The notes under the pieces were generated by a model, which worked only from the letters and a program-made list of their open reading frames with translations, made no database searches and had not been told where the DNA came from. A program made the position numbers and the translations under genes. From Acidobacteriaceae bacterium (GTDB lineage Bacteria > Acidobacteriota > Terriglobia > Bryobacterales > Bryobacteraceae): DNA of 6,029 bases. Every line of letters begins with the position of its first letter. Position 1 is the first letter of the stretch. The stretch lies in the NCBI GenBank assembly GCA_019245255.1, contig JAFARV010000714.1, positions 1-6,029 of the forward strand, written 5' to 3'. Positions 1 to 6,029 of this stretch are shown here, in pieces.

Positions 1-743
1 ACCAGAAATGGCCCATGCGACGTGAATAGGAGATCGTAGCGGTCAAAAAAAATCTTGATTGCAATCCCCAGCAGTAAAACCGCCGCTATCACGCGTACGA
101 AGCGGCCGTGCAGCCCGCTGCGAAACGGAGTTCCCCGGGACTCGAACGTGAAGCCGGTTGGCCCGAGCGTCGGCATGCTTTGACTCATGCGATCCAGATT
201 TGAGGCGGCCCAGTAAACGATGAGGCACAGGATGCTGCCCGCGATCACCACACGCAGCAGCATGTTCCAGAACGGCAGTCCAAAGAAGTAGAAAGCGAGT
301 GGTTTTCCGAAGATCGGGTCCACGTATTCCGTGCCGCTCTGAGCAACACGAAGCCCCGCTACAAAACGAACCGCCGTCCAGTTATCGACCGTCGCAGAGG
401 CGGCAATGATCGCGACCAGCAGCAGTGCGGCGGCCGCGATTCGTATCAGCCACGGCCTCTTCAGGAACCCAAACAACGGCCCTTCGGCGTTGTGACGCAC
501 ACCGAGCTCAAATGCCAGAAAGAAGGCGGCCCAAAAAAGAACCACAACCGCTAAAACGGGAACCGTCCCGTATAAGAGCAAGCTCAGCCAGGTGTCGGTC
601 TGGTGAACTTCTGTCCACCACGAATACTCGATCAGCGTCGACGCGATCACGCGCGAACAAATCAGGAGGATGATCGCGATAACAATGATGAACAGCAACC
701 CTGCGCGCCTGGGTCGGCGCTCTCCTATATACCGGTCTGCCAT
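1..743 (-). CDS. UPF0182 family (COG1615) integral membrane protein, N-terminal part, cut by the left window edge
   Basis: The minus-strand frame is open from an ATG at 743 to the left edge, giving 247 residues with no stop. Hydrophobic helices are visible at about residues 14-35, 52-79, 99-118, 155-178 and 215-233, so this is a polytopic inner-membrane protein. Family marks of UPF0182 are seen: a Trp/Glu-rich loop after the first helix (EYSWWTEV, 39-46), the block VDPIFGKPLAFYFFGLPF (141-158), and RYDLLFTSHG (235-244) at the end of the visible part. Family members are usually around 900 residues with an N-terminal set of helices followed by a large extracytoplasmic domain, so most of the gene lies outside the window. 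Its function is unknown. The ATG lacks a clear Shine-Dalgarno; an in-frame TTG 14 codons upstream is the only evident alternative before a stop. It is divergent from the propeller gene. Confidence 0.88.
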   Translation of the reverse strand, partial: MADRYIGERRPRRAGLLFIIVIAIILLICSRVIASTLIEYSWWTEVHQTDTWLSLLLYGTVPVLAVVVLFWAAFFLAFELGVRHNAEGPLFGFLKRPWLIRIAAAALLLVAIIAASATVDNWTAVRFVAGLRVAQSGTEYVDPIFGKPLAFYFFGLPFWNMLLRVVIAGSILCLIVYWAASNLDRMSQSMPTLGPTGFTFESRGTPFRSGLHGRFVRVIAAVLLLGIAIKIFFDRYDLLFTSHGPFL

Positions 744-775
744 GGAAGGGACAAGTGTATCGCGCGCCAAACCTT

Positions 776-805
776 CGTATACACGCGGCAGGGATAAAAC
801 GTCAG
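776..805 (-). promoter_or_regulatory. Weak sigma70-like promoter candidate for the UPF0182 gene
   Basis: Read on the minus strand there is CTGACG (805-800), an 18-base spacer and TATACG (781-776). This would start transcription roughly 25 bases before the ATG at 743. Both hexamers are imperfect matches to TTGACA and TATAAT, so this is only a candidate. In the rest of the 157-base divergent spacer (744-900) I saw no convincing promoter for the plus-strand gene. Confidence 0.25.
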
Positions 806-900
806 ACCAATGGAGGGTTGTTGCCGGTCACATGAGCATCGTGTCGGCTTGAAGCGACGCTCAAACCCACAACTGCTGTGTCATAGTCGATAAACCAGCA

Positions 901-2205
901 ATGCGCGGTCGCACATTTAGGCAAGCATGCTTCATTTGCCTTCTTCTAGTGACTGGTCTCGGCGCGCTCTGCGCAGACACACCAATTGAACAATTCCAGA
1001 GCCTGCAACAGGAAATCCGGAAATCGCGAAGCAGCAAGGATTGGCGGGCAAATGTTGCCAATGGACACAAACTTGAAATCTTCCTGAACGAATCGCCCGA
1101 ATCACTCCTGGAAGCAGCCCGCGCCGACGTGCACAGAGGTGATCTCCGCGATGCACTGGACAAAGTGAACGCGTTCGTCCGGATGGGGCAATCTACCGAG
1201 TTACTTCAAAGTTCGCCCGATTTTGCCCCACTCCGCGGCACGGCGGGCTTTCAGGCTATCGAGACGCGAATGAGCGAGAATCGCACTCCAATCTCGCTCG
1301 CATCACCGGCTTATAGATTGTCCGATGCCGCTCTTTTACCTGAGGACTTGGATTACGATTCGCAGACACGGCGCTTTCTCATCACTAGCGTTCGTGAAAA
1401 GAAAATTGTTGCTCTTGATGCGGCAGGAATGCTGCACGATTTCGCCAAATCACCAGACGATTGGCCCATGATGGCACTTAGAGTCGACCAACGCCGGCGC
1501 TTGGTTTGGGCCACCGAAGTTGCGCTCAGGGGATTCGTCTTCGCACCTGAGTCGGCCTGGGGTCGATCGGCGATTCTCTGCTTCGACCTGGAACACGGAA
1601 CATTGCTGAGCCGTCTGGAGGGTCCACACGGCAGCGCCTTGGGCGATATGGCTCTGGCAGGCAATGGCGATCTCATCCTAAGTGATGGCGACGGCGGAGG
1701 CCTCTATCGGCTGCGCTCGAACGCTCGCAGCTTGCAACGCATCGACGGAGCTGATTTTATTTCCCCACAAACGTCCGCCGTGCTTCCCGATGGCGAATAC
1801 ATCTTGGTGCCTGATTATCTCAGGGGGATCGGGTTATTCGAGATCGCAACCAAGAAGGTTCGTTGGCTCTCGACGCAAGCTAAATTTGCGTTAAACGGAA
1901 TCGATGGACTCTATTACAATCGCGGCACGCTGATGGCCACCCAGAATGGGACGAATCCCGAGCGTGTTATTGCATTCACAGTCAGCGCCAATTTCAGCAA
2001 AGTTACGTCCGAGAAGGTTATCGAACGTTCGACGAAGACGCTAGGTGATCCGACCCACGGTGTGTTCGCAGGTCGTGTGTTCTACTACATCGCAAACTCC
2101 GGCTGGGATGTGATCGATGATCATGGGCACCTTAAGCCTGGAGCCAAATTGACAGAAGCACGCATCATGCGAATAGATAACGCGTCCGATGTCGGAGCGC
2201 GGTAG
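901..2205 (+). CDS. Secreted protein with TPR-like segment and SMP-30/NHL-type six-bladed beta-propeller
   Basis: This 434-residue protein begins with a signal peptide: basic MRGRTFR, a hydrophobic core at 10-22, and a probable signal peptidase I site after LCA (residue 25). Cys24 is not in a good lipobox because Leu precedes it. Residues 65-95 form a helical, TPR-like hairpin (SLLEAARADVHRGDLRDALD). Residues 101-124 (LLQSSPDFAPLRGTAGFQAI) resemble the segment that often closes TPR arrays in acidobacterial proteins. From about 147 on there are six propeller-like strands groups, near 147-173, 191-209, 247-272, 292-315, 331-359 and 383-405, with PEDLDYD, GNGDLILSD, LPDGEYILVPD and LNGIDGLYY as typical loop motifs. 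The fold suggests periplasmic lactonase/SMP-30 or ligand-binding roles, but I cannot assign a substrate or metal site. ATG 901 is the only start in frame after the stop at 850; no strong Shine-Dalgarno precedes it. Confidence 0.85.
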   Translation: MRGRTFRQACFICLLLVTGLGALCADTPIEQFQSLQQEIRKSRSSKDWRANVANGHKLEIFLNESPESLLEAARADVHRGDLRDALDKVNAFVRMGQSTELLQSSPDFAPLRGTAGFQAIETRMSENRTPISLASPAYRLSDAALLPEDLDYDSQTRRFLITSVREKKIVALDAAGMLHDFAKSPDDWPMMALRVDQRRRLVWATEVALRGFVFAPESAWGRSAILCFDLEHGTLLSRLEGPHGSALGDMALAGNGDLILSDGDGGGLYRLRSNARSLQRIDGADFISPQTSAVLPDGEYILVPDYLRGIGLFEIATKKVRWLSTQAKFALNGIDGLYYNRGTLMATQNGTNPERVIAFTVSANFSKVTSEKVIERSTKTLGDPTHGVFAGRVFYYIANSGWDVIDDHGHLKPGAKLTEARIMRIDNASDVGAR

Positions 2206-2315
2206 GTCGGTGTGGAACCATCCGGAAACAACGCTGAGCGATTACGCCTACCGACAAAGAAGATCGGGATGCACTCGATCGAACAGTCGTCAGGCACCAA
2301 AGCTAACAAGCCCGC

Positions 2316-3422
2316 CTATGAACGTCGATGCCGGAAAAATCTATTTCGGCCGCCGACGGTGAAAACTAGAATGCCACACCCTAGAAACACGGATGTTTTC
2401 GGCTCCGGCACCGGGGTACTTGGAGCAGCCAGGAAGACCTCCTGGTCTCCAAGTTGCTCGGTTCCCAAATTTCCAACAATGTCACCGTTGTCGTTTACTC
2501 CAGTTATGGACAGAAGTTGATATGGTTGCCCGGGGTCTAACGGGAGGTAGTTTAGAGTATTATCTTTATACACGAATGCGCAAGGAGATCCCCCACCAAA
2601 CCCCGGAAAGCCCTCTCCGACAATCAGCCCGCTGTCGTTGATATAGAGAGCCGTTGTATACGTTAACGCGCCACAGTTTGCATCGAACGTGTTTATAATC
2701 CCGTCCTTATCTGAGAATCCGTGATTTGGTCCGCCTAAGCTCGTGGTGTAATTACCCACGATCGTCCCATCTTTGGATATCGCGGTAATCTGCGTACTAG
2801 TCGAGCCGGGCACAACAAAAGTTTCAAATCTTCCGTTCTGGTATATGAAGCCTTTGTCGCCCGGAGTGCTGTTGTAATAGCCCACGACCTCCTGATCGTT
2901 TGCCGATTCGGCAAACGCAAATTCGTTCTTCGGTCCCAGTAATGTTGTGAACTGGCCTTGAGAATAGACGAATGCTGCGTATAATCCAGGCCTTACATAC
3001 CACCCCACGGCCTCACCCTGATTTGTAACATCCGTGATAATCTTTAGGTCACTGGAAGACGCGCCCTGAAAATAAGTGAACTGGCCGCCTTGGTAAAAGA
3101 ACGCAGCAGAATTTGGGTGGTCGACGGCTCCGCCCGGTATATAAACTCCTCCATATAGCGTGCCGCTGGGCGTAACACCGCTGAGCCCCCAGCCTAGTTC
3201 ATAGCCCGACGGGAGTGGTGGCAGGCTGAGAGTGCCATTGATGTCCAGAACTCCATGAAAGTTCGACAGTGAGGTTCCAACAATGCGGCCGGAGTCGTCA
3301 ATTCCCTTAACACTCGTAAGTTCTGGTAGGTACGTGATACTGTATTGCGAGGCTAAAGCGGGGCTGGAACTGACCAATAATGCGAGACAGATCACCCCAT
3401 GCCCGATGATGCTCAATTCCAA
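2316..3422 (-). CDS. Secreted HAF-repeat protein with PEP-CTERM sorting signal
   Basis: This 368-residue protein has a signal peptide (hydrophobic core about 8-20, likely cleavage after PALA at 24). It then has seven copies of the HAF-type motif, roughly G-[IV]-N-D-x-G-x-I-V-G, at about 41, 83, 131, 172, 215, 261 and 309. These are spaced 41-48 residues apart, each followed by an A-F-x-Y-x-x-G-x-F strand pair such as AAFVYSQGQF. The C-terminus is a PEP-CTERM signal: VPEP at 338-341, a hydrophobic stretch about 345-357, then a basic tail RNRFFRHRRS. Such tails direct proteins to exosortase for processing at the cell envelope. Seven evenly spaced beta-rich repeats suggest a seven-bladed propeller (inference). 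The start is TTG at 3422: an AGGGAG Shine-Dalgarno lies 7 bases upstream, and an in-frame TAG closes the frame just before it. Sampled stretches are 42-50% GC, clearly below most neighbouring sequence. Confidence 0.88.
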   Translation of the reverse strand: MELSIIGHGVICLALLVSSSPALASQYSITYLPELTSVKGIDDSGRIVGTSLSNFHGVLDINGTLSLPPLPSGYELGWGLSGVTPSGTLYGGVYIPGGAVDHPNSAAFFYQGGQFTYFQGASSSDLKIITDVTNQGEAVGWYVRPGLYAAFVYSQGQFTTLLGPKNEFAFAESANDQEVVGYYNSTPGDKGFIYQNGRFETFVVPGSTSTQITAISKDGTIVGNYTTSLGGPNHGFSDKDGIINTFDANCGALTYTTALYINDSGLIVGEGFPGFGGGSPCAFVYKDNTLNYLPLDPGQPYQLLSITGVNDNGDIVGNLGTEQLGDQEVFLAAPSTPVPEPKTSVFLGCGILVFTVGGRNRFFRHRRS

Positions 3423-3429
3423 AACGAGT

Positions 3430-3435
3430 CTCCCT
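3430..3435 (-). promoter_or_regulatory. Shine-Dalgarno that decides the TTG start of the HAF gene
   Basis: On the minus strand AGGGAG is followed by 7 bases and then TTG (3422). The next downstream candidates (TTG at codon 3, GTG at codon 10) lack a site this well placed, so the unusual TTG start is preferred. The site is buried inside one arm of the inverted repeat at 3430-3464. Confidence 0.65.
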
Positions 3436-3464
3436 GACTACTTGCAGATAACTTACTCAGGGAG
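3430..3464 (-). repeat. Inverted repeat (8-bp perfect arms, 19-base loop) covering the HAF-gene ribosome binding site
   Basis: CTCCCTGA at 3430-3437 and TCAGGGAG at 3457-3464 are perfect reverse complements. In the mRNA of the HAF gene the upstream arm reads CTCCCUGA and the downstream arm UCAGGGAG, which contains the whole Shine-Dalgarno and ends 7 bases before the TTG start. If transcription starts upstream of 3464, the folded form would block ribosome access. The repeat could instead be an operator for a dimeric regulator. No T-tract follows it, so it is not an intrinsic terminator. Confidence 0.6.
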
Positions 3465-3534
3465 TGTAGCATCAATCATCCGCCCATTAGATCGACGACT
3501 TCTTCATTTCGGTACTAGTAAGCCCGGTGATGTC

Positions 3535-3563
3535 AATATAAGACGAAGCCATTACTCTGAAAA
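3535..3563 (-). promoter_or_regulatory. Candidate sigma70 promoter for the HAF gene
   Basis: On the minus strand TTTTCA (3563-3558), a 17-base spacer and TATATT (3540-3535) match the -35 and -10 consensus at 4 and 5 of 6 positions. It would give a leader of roughly 105 bases that includes the ribosome-site hairpin. The -35 hexamer lies inside the first unit of the tandem repeat, so the repeat array sits directly upstream of the promoter. Confidence 0.35.
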
Positions 3564-3661
3564 CTAACAGCTGAGTGCTGAAAACTAACAACTGAGTGCT
3601 GAAAGCTAACTACTGACCGCTGAAAGCTAACTACTGACCGCTGAAAGCTAACAGCTGAAGG
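3557..3661. repeat. Five tandem 21-bp repeats, each made of three 7-bp heptads
   Basis: Units begin at 3557, 3578, 3599, 3620 and 3641, all exactly 21 bases long. Each unit reads as three heptads: CTGAAAR, then CTAACWR, then CTGANNG. Units 3 and 4 are identical and the others differ at a few positions, mostly in the last base pairs of each heptad. Decayed heptads (CCGAGGG, CTGTCCG, CTTCCGC) continue in register to 3682, where the stop codon of the LysR gene lies. The array occupies the gap between the LysR gene and the HAF gene. It resembles a heptamer-based minisatellite. No reading frame depends on it, and there are no spacers that would suggest CRISPR. Confidence 0.9.
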
Positions 3662-3681
3662 CCGAGGGCTGTCCGCTTCCG

Positions 3682-4578
3682 CTACGCCGCCGCGTCCGCG
3701 CTCTCCGACTGGAGCTGCGCCAACAAACCGCGCGCGACTTCCGTAAAAACCTTTCGGCGGCGATGCACAATGCGGACGGGCCGATAGAGATCCGCCGGCT
3801 CAAGCCGCAACGCGACTAACCGGCCCTGAGCAATATCCTCGCGCATAACGCGCCGGGGCATCACGCTGATCCCCGCCCCGTGTACGACTGCGTCTTTGAT
3901 CGACTGAATATTGTCGAATCGGAGCGTAGTCTCGACTGCCACTTTCTGGTCCCGGAAGTATCGGGCAATGTGATTCTCGATCGGCAGATCGTCGTCGAAC
4001 CCGATGAATGCCTCGCCGTTCAGTTCTGCGGCCGGAACGCTCGTGACTCCGGCAAGGCGATGAGTGGGCGAAACGGCGATTACCATCTCTTCTTCCCGCC
4101 AGGGCAGCGCAATCACATCGCGAGACGACTCCGCGTAGCTCACCAGCCCCAGATCGGCCTCATCGTCCGCCACCGCCTGGTACACCCGTTCCGGACGGAG
4201 ATAGGAAACGTGCAGTTCGGCATCCGGGTAGCGGGCCGCAAAACGTTGTTCTATTTCGGCCATCTCCGAGAGTCCAACGGAGTAGATTGCGGCCACCCGG
4301 ACCGTGCCGTCCGCCTTGTTCTTGAGCCGCTCTAGCGAAGCCTGGAGTTCGTCGCTCCGGCGCAGTACGTCCTTGCAGTACTCCAGGTAGATCTTTCCGG
4401 CGTGAGTGATCGCGAGTGGCCGTGTGCTTCGGTCAAACAGCGGGATTCCAAGCGCTTTCTCCAGTTCCTGAATCTGCTGGCTCGCCGCGGACTGACTGAT
4501 TCCGTTCAGTTTGGCGGCCTTGCTTACACTTCGCTGGTTGGCAACGTCACGTATCAGACGGAGAGTTTCGACACTCAC
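3682..4578 (-). CDS. LysR-type transcriptional regulator, probable regulator of the divergent gltB
   Basis: The 298-residue product has the full LysR-family length and layout. An N-terminal winged helix-turn-helix spans residues 1-60, with the typical AAKLNGISQSAASQQIQELE recognition region (21-40) and LGIPLFDRSTRPLAITHAG (43-61). A linker helix follows at about 62-88, then a two-lobed effector-binding domain from about 91 to 290 (GTVRVAAIYSVG; ADLGLVSY; GAGISVMPRR). The start is GTG at 4578; an in-frame TAG lies three codons upstream and no ATG follows near the N-terminus. A TATGAT -10-like hexamer at 4597-4592 would give a very short leader. The gene is divergent from gltB with a 118-base spacer, the arrangement of gltC-gltAB in Bacillus subtilis, so control of glutamate synthase is a reasonable inference. 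The effector cannot be read from the sequence. CysL/CbbR-like function is an alternative. Confidence 0.92.
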   Translation of the reverse strand: MSVETLRLIRDVANQRSVSKAAKLNGISQSAASQQIQELEKALGIPLFDRSTRPLAITHAGKIYLEYCKDVLRRSDELQASLERLKNKADGTVRVAAIYSVGLSEMAEIEQRFAARYPDAELHVSYLRPERVYQAVADDEADLGLVSYAESSRDVIALPWREEEMVIAVSPTHRLAGVTSVPAAELNGEAFIGFDDDLPIENHIARYFRDQKVAVETTLRFDNIQSIKDAVVHGAGISVMPRRVMREDIAQGRLVALRLEPADLYRPVRIVHRRRKVFTEVARGLLAQLQSESADAAA

Positions 4579-4605
4579 AAGGGACTACCGTATCATAAGC
4601 AAAAC

Positions 4606-4621
4606 CGATTGTAAACAGTCG
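4606..4621. promoter_or_regulatory. Imperfect palindrome, candidate operator of the LysR-type regulator
   Basis: CGATTGTAAACAGTCG pairs at 6 of 8 positions across its centre, giving half-sites CGAyTGT and ACArTCG. It lies about 46-61 bases before the predicted gltB transcription start and 28 bases before the LysR-gene start codon. This is where LysR-family activators usually bind to activate the divergent target and limit their own expression. I could not see a clean T-N11-A box centred on it, so the assignment is by position and symmetry only. Confidence 0.35.
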
Positions 4622-4631
4622 CAGATTCAAT

Positions 4632-4660
4632 TTGACGAATAATGTGCTTCCCGCTAAACT
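4632..4660 (+). promoter_or_regulatory. Sigma70-type promoter of gltB
   Basis: TTGACG (4632-4637), a 17-base spacer and TAAACT (4655-4660) match the consensus hexamers at 5 of 6 and 4 of 6 positions with ideal spacing. Transcription would start near 4667, giving a leader of about 30 bases before the GTG start, too short for a riboswitch. Control is therefore more likely to act at initiation through the divergent LysR-type regulator. Confidence 0.6.
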
Positions 4661-4684
4661 AGTCCTATTCCGGGAGCGAATGCG

Positions 4685-4689
4685 AGGAG
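4685..4689 (+). promoter_or_regulatory. Shine-Dalgarno that decides the GTG start of gltB
   Basis: AGGAG is followed by 7 bases and then GTG at 4697. It fixes the start of gltB at a non-ATG codon and gives a 26-residue propeptide ahead of the catalytic cysteine. Confidence 0.8.
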
Positions 4690-4696
4690 AACCGTA

Positions 4697-6029
4697 GTGT
4701 ACCCAGTCGATACCCCGCTAAATCAATTGCCTGAGAAACAAGGCTTGTACGATCCCGCTCATGAGCACGACGCTTGCGGTATCGGATTCGTCGCCAACAT
4801 CACAGGGGAAGCCTCGCACGACATTGTCCTCAAAGGCTTGCAGATCCTGGTCAATTTGGCGCATCGTGGCGCCTGCGGGTGTGACGCGGAAACCGGTGAC
4901 GGCGCGGGTGTGTTGATTCAGATCCCGCACGAATTCTTCCGCAAAGCAACCCCTCCATTCGGCTTTACCCTGCCCGATAAGGGCCAATACGGCGTAGCGA
5001 TGTGCTTTCTGCCGGTCGAGCTCCAGCAACGTCTCACCTGCGAAGGTCTGCTCGAGAAGATCTCCCGCGAAGAGGGCCTTACCGTCCTCGGTTGGCGCGA
5101 TACGCCCCTCAATGTGGATGCCATCGGACGCGTCGCCCGCGCCTCGCAGCCGTACATCGAGCAGTTCTTCGTCGGCCGTCCCGCAGGTCTCACCGACGAT
5201 GAGTTCGAACGCAAGATGTACGTCATCCGCAAGCGCGTCGAAGCTCAGGTCGCGGATTCGGACCTGCGCGAAAAGAGCTTCTTCTATATCCCGTCCTTCT
5301 CCGCGCGCACCATCGTCTATAAGGGCCTGTTGCTTGCCAACCAGATTGGCGAGTTTTACAACGAATTGCTCGACCCGGATACCAGGAGCGCGCTGTGCCT
5401 TGTACACCAGCGCTTCTCGACCAACACGTTTCCGACCTGGCAGCTCGCACATCCGTTCCATTTCATCTGTCACAACGGCGAAATCAACACGGTTCGCGGC
5501 AATGTGAACTGGATGAACGCGCGGCAGTCGGTGATTGAATCGCCGAACTTCGACGACATGAAGAAGGTGCTGCCGATCATTCAGCCGGGGGTGAGTGACT
5601 CGGCTGCGCTCGATAACGCGGTTGAGCTCTTGACCATGGCCGGCCGATCGCTGCCGCATGTGATGGCGATGCTGATTCCCGAAGCCTGGGACGCCGACTC
5701 AACCATGCCGGCCGAAAAACGAGCCTTCTATGAATATCACGCGTCGCTCATGGAGCCGTGGGATGGTCCCGCCGCCGTTGCCTTCACTGATGGGCGTCTG
5801 ATTGGTGCGACGCTCGACCGCAACGGTCTGCGCCCCGCCCGCTACCTGGTCACGAAAGATGGCCTCCTCGTCATGGCGTCCGAAACCGGAGTTCTTCCGT
5901 TTGCCGATGGCGAAATCGAATACAAGGGCCGTCTCCAGCCTGGCAAGATGCTGCTCGCCGATCTCGAGCAGGGTCGCATCATTCCCGACGAAGAGATCAA
6001 ACACAATCTCTCCTCACGTCGTCCGTACG
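4697..6029 (+). CDS. gltB: Glutamate synthase large subunit, glutamine amidotransferase domain, cut by the right window edge
   Basis: The frame is open from GTG 4697 to the window end (444 codons). GltB with its small subunit makes two glutamates from glutamine and 2-oxoglutarate with a reductant (NADPH in most bacteria), in the cytoplasm, as part of ammonia assimilation. The visible part is the class II (Ntn) amidotransferase domain. A 26-residue propeptide precedes CGIGFVA; Cys27 becomes the N-terminal nucleophile after processing. Also seen are NLAHRGACG, HQRFSTNTFPTWQLAHPF (237-254; R239 and the STNT loop bind glutamine), CHNGEINTVRGN (258-269, with the oxyanion-hole Asn260-Gly261) and DRNGLRPARY (374-383). 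Whole proteins are about 1500 residues, so the FMN/iron-sulfur synthase domain and the C-terminal beta-helix lie beyond the window. No gltD is visible. A strong promoter and ribosome site precede it, with a LysR-type regulator divergent upstream. Confidence 0.96.
   Translation, partial: MYPVDTPLNQLPEKQGLYDPAHEHDACGIGFVANITGEASHDIVLKGLQILVNLAHRGACGCDAETGDGAGVLIQIPHEFFRKATPPFGFTLPDKGQYGVAMCFLPVELQQRLTCEGLLEKISREEGLTVLGWRDTPLNVDAIGRVARASQPYIEQFFVGRPAGLTDDEFERKMYVIRKRVEAQVADSDLREKSFFYIPSFSARTIVYKGLLLANQIGEFYNELLDPDTRSALCLVHQRFSTNTFPTWQLAHPFHFICHNGEINTVRGNVNWMNARQSVIESPNFDDMKKVLPIIQPGVSDSAALDNAVELLTMAGRSLPHVMAMLIPEAWDADSTMPAEKRAFYEYHASLMEPWDGPAAVAFTDGRLIGATLDRNGLRPARYLVTKDGLLVMASETGVLPFADGEIEYKGRLQPGKMLLADLEQGRIIPDEEIKHNLSSRRPY

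Noticed and set aside
425..852. Several short plus-strand frames near the left edge
   Set aside because: They overlap the UPF0182 coding frame on the other strand or the divergent spacer and have low-complexity Arg/Ser/Pro-rich products typical of shadow frames.
901..975. Lipoprotein signal on the propeller protein because of Cys24
   Set aside because: Leu directly precedes the Cys, which does not fit a lipobox; a signal peptidase I site after Ala25 fits better.
2200..2280. Possible terminator between the convergent propeller and HAF genes
   Set aside because: CGGTAGG (2200-2206) and CCTACCG (2247-2253) pair but with a 40-base loop, and GATCG/CGATC (2262-2280) gives only a 5-bp stem; neither is followed by a T-tract on either strand. 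I see no other supported feature in 2206-2315.
3531..3536. Perfect TTGACA on the minus strand as a -35 for the HAF gene
   Set aside because: No acceptable -10 hexamer occurs 15-19 bases downstream; the nearest AT-rich candidate is at a 13-base spacing. The overlapping TTTTCA-N17-TATATT pair is a better fit.
3557..3661. Possible CRISPR array
   Set aside because: The 21-base units are directly adjacent with no unique spacers, and no cas gene is present.
3880..4335. Plus-strand open frame of 151 codons
   Set aside because: It lies entirely opposite the LysR-type gene, whose domains are unmistakable; no ribosome site or family features were seen.
4718..5659. Long minus-strand open frame (313 codons) opposite gltB
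   Set aside because: It is fully antisense to a gene with catalytic motifs, its product is rich in Arg/His/Val without recognisable domains, and such frames are common opposite GC-rich coding sequence.

Overview
The window looks like ordinary chromosomal DNA of a Gram-negative, GC-rich soil-type bacterium, most likely an Acidobacteriota member (Solibacter/Bryobacter-like). This assignment is inference: it rests on the combination of a TPR-plus-propeller secreted protein, a PEP-CTERM HAF-repeat protein, a UPF0182 membrane protein and a heptad-based intergenic repeat, not on a marker gene. Five protein genes are supported, two of them cut by the window edges. No RNA gene, CRISPR array, insertion sequence or integrase was seen.

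Layout: (1) 1-743, minus strand, N-terminal 247 residues of a large UPF0182 (COG1615) membrane protein running off the left edge. (2) 901-2205, plus strand, divergent from it, a secreted protein with a short TPR-like segment and a six-bladed SMP-30/NHL-type beta-propeller. (3) 2316-3422, minus strand, convergent with the previous gene, a secreted HAF-repeat protein with seven repeats and a C-terminal PEP-CTERM sorting signal, starting at TTG. (4) 3423-3681, a 259-base intergenic region holding an inverted repeat that would hide the Shine-Dalgarno of the HAF gene, a candidate promoter, and a five-copy 21-bp tandem repeat built from 7-bp heptads. (5) 3682-4578, minus strand, a LysR-type regulator. 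(6) 4579-4696, a divergent promoter region with a good sigma70 promoter and a candidate operator. (7) 4697-6029, plus strand, the glutamine-amidotransferase part of gltB (glutamate synthase large subunit), running off the right edge.

How they work together: the regulator and gltB form a divergent pair like gltC-gltAB of Bacillus subtilis, so the LysR protein probably controls glutamate synthesis. The HAF protein is probably exported and handled by an exosortase encoded elsewhere. The UPF0182 and propeller genes show no clear functional link to the rest. I did not find a convincing novel multi-gene system. The most unusual material is the non-coding region upstream of the HAF gene.
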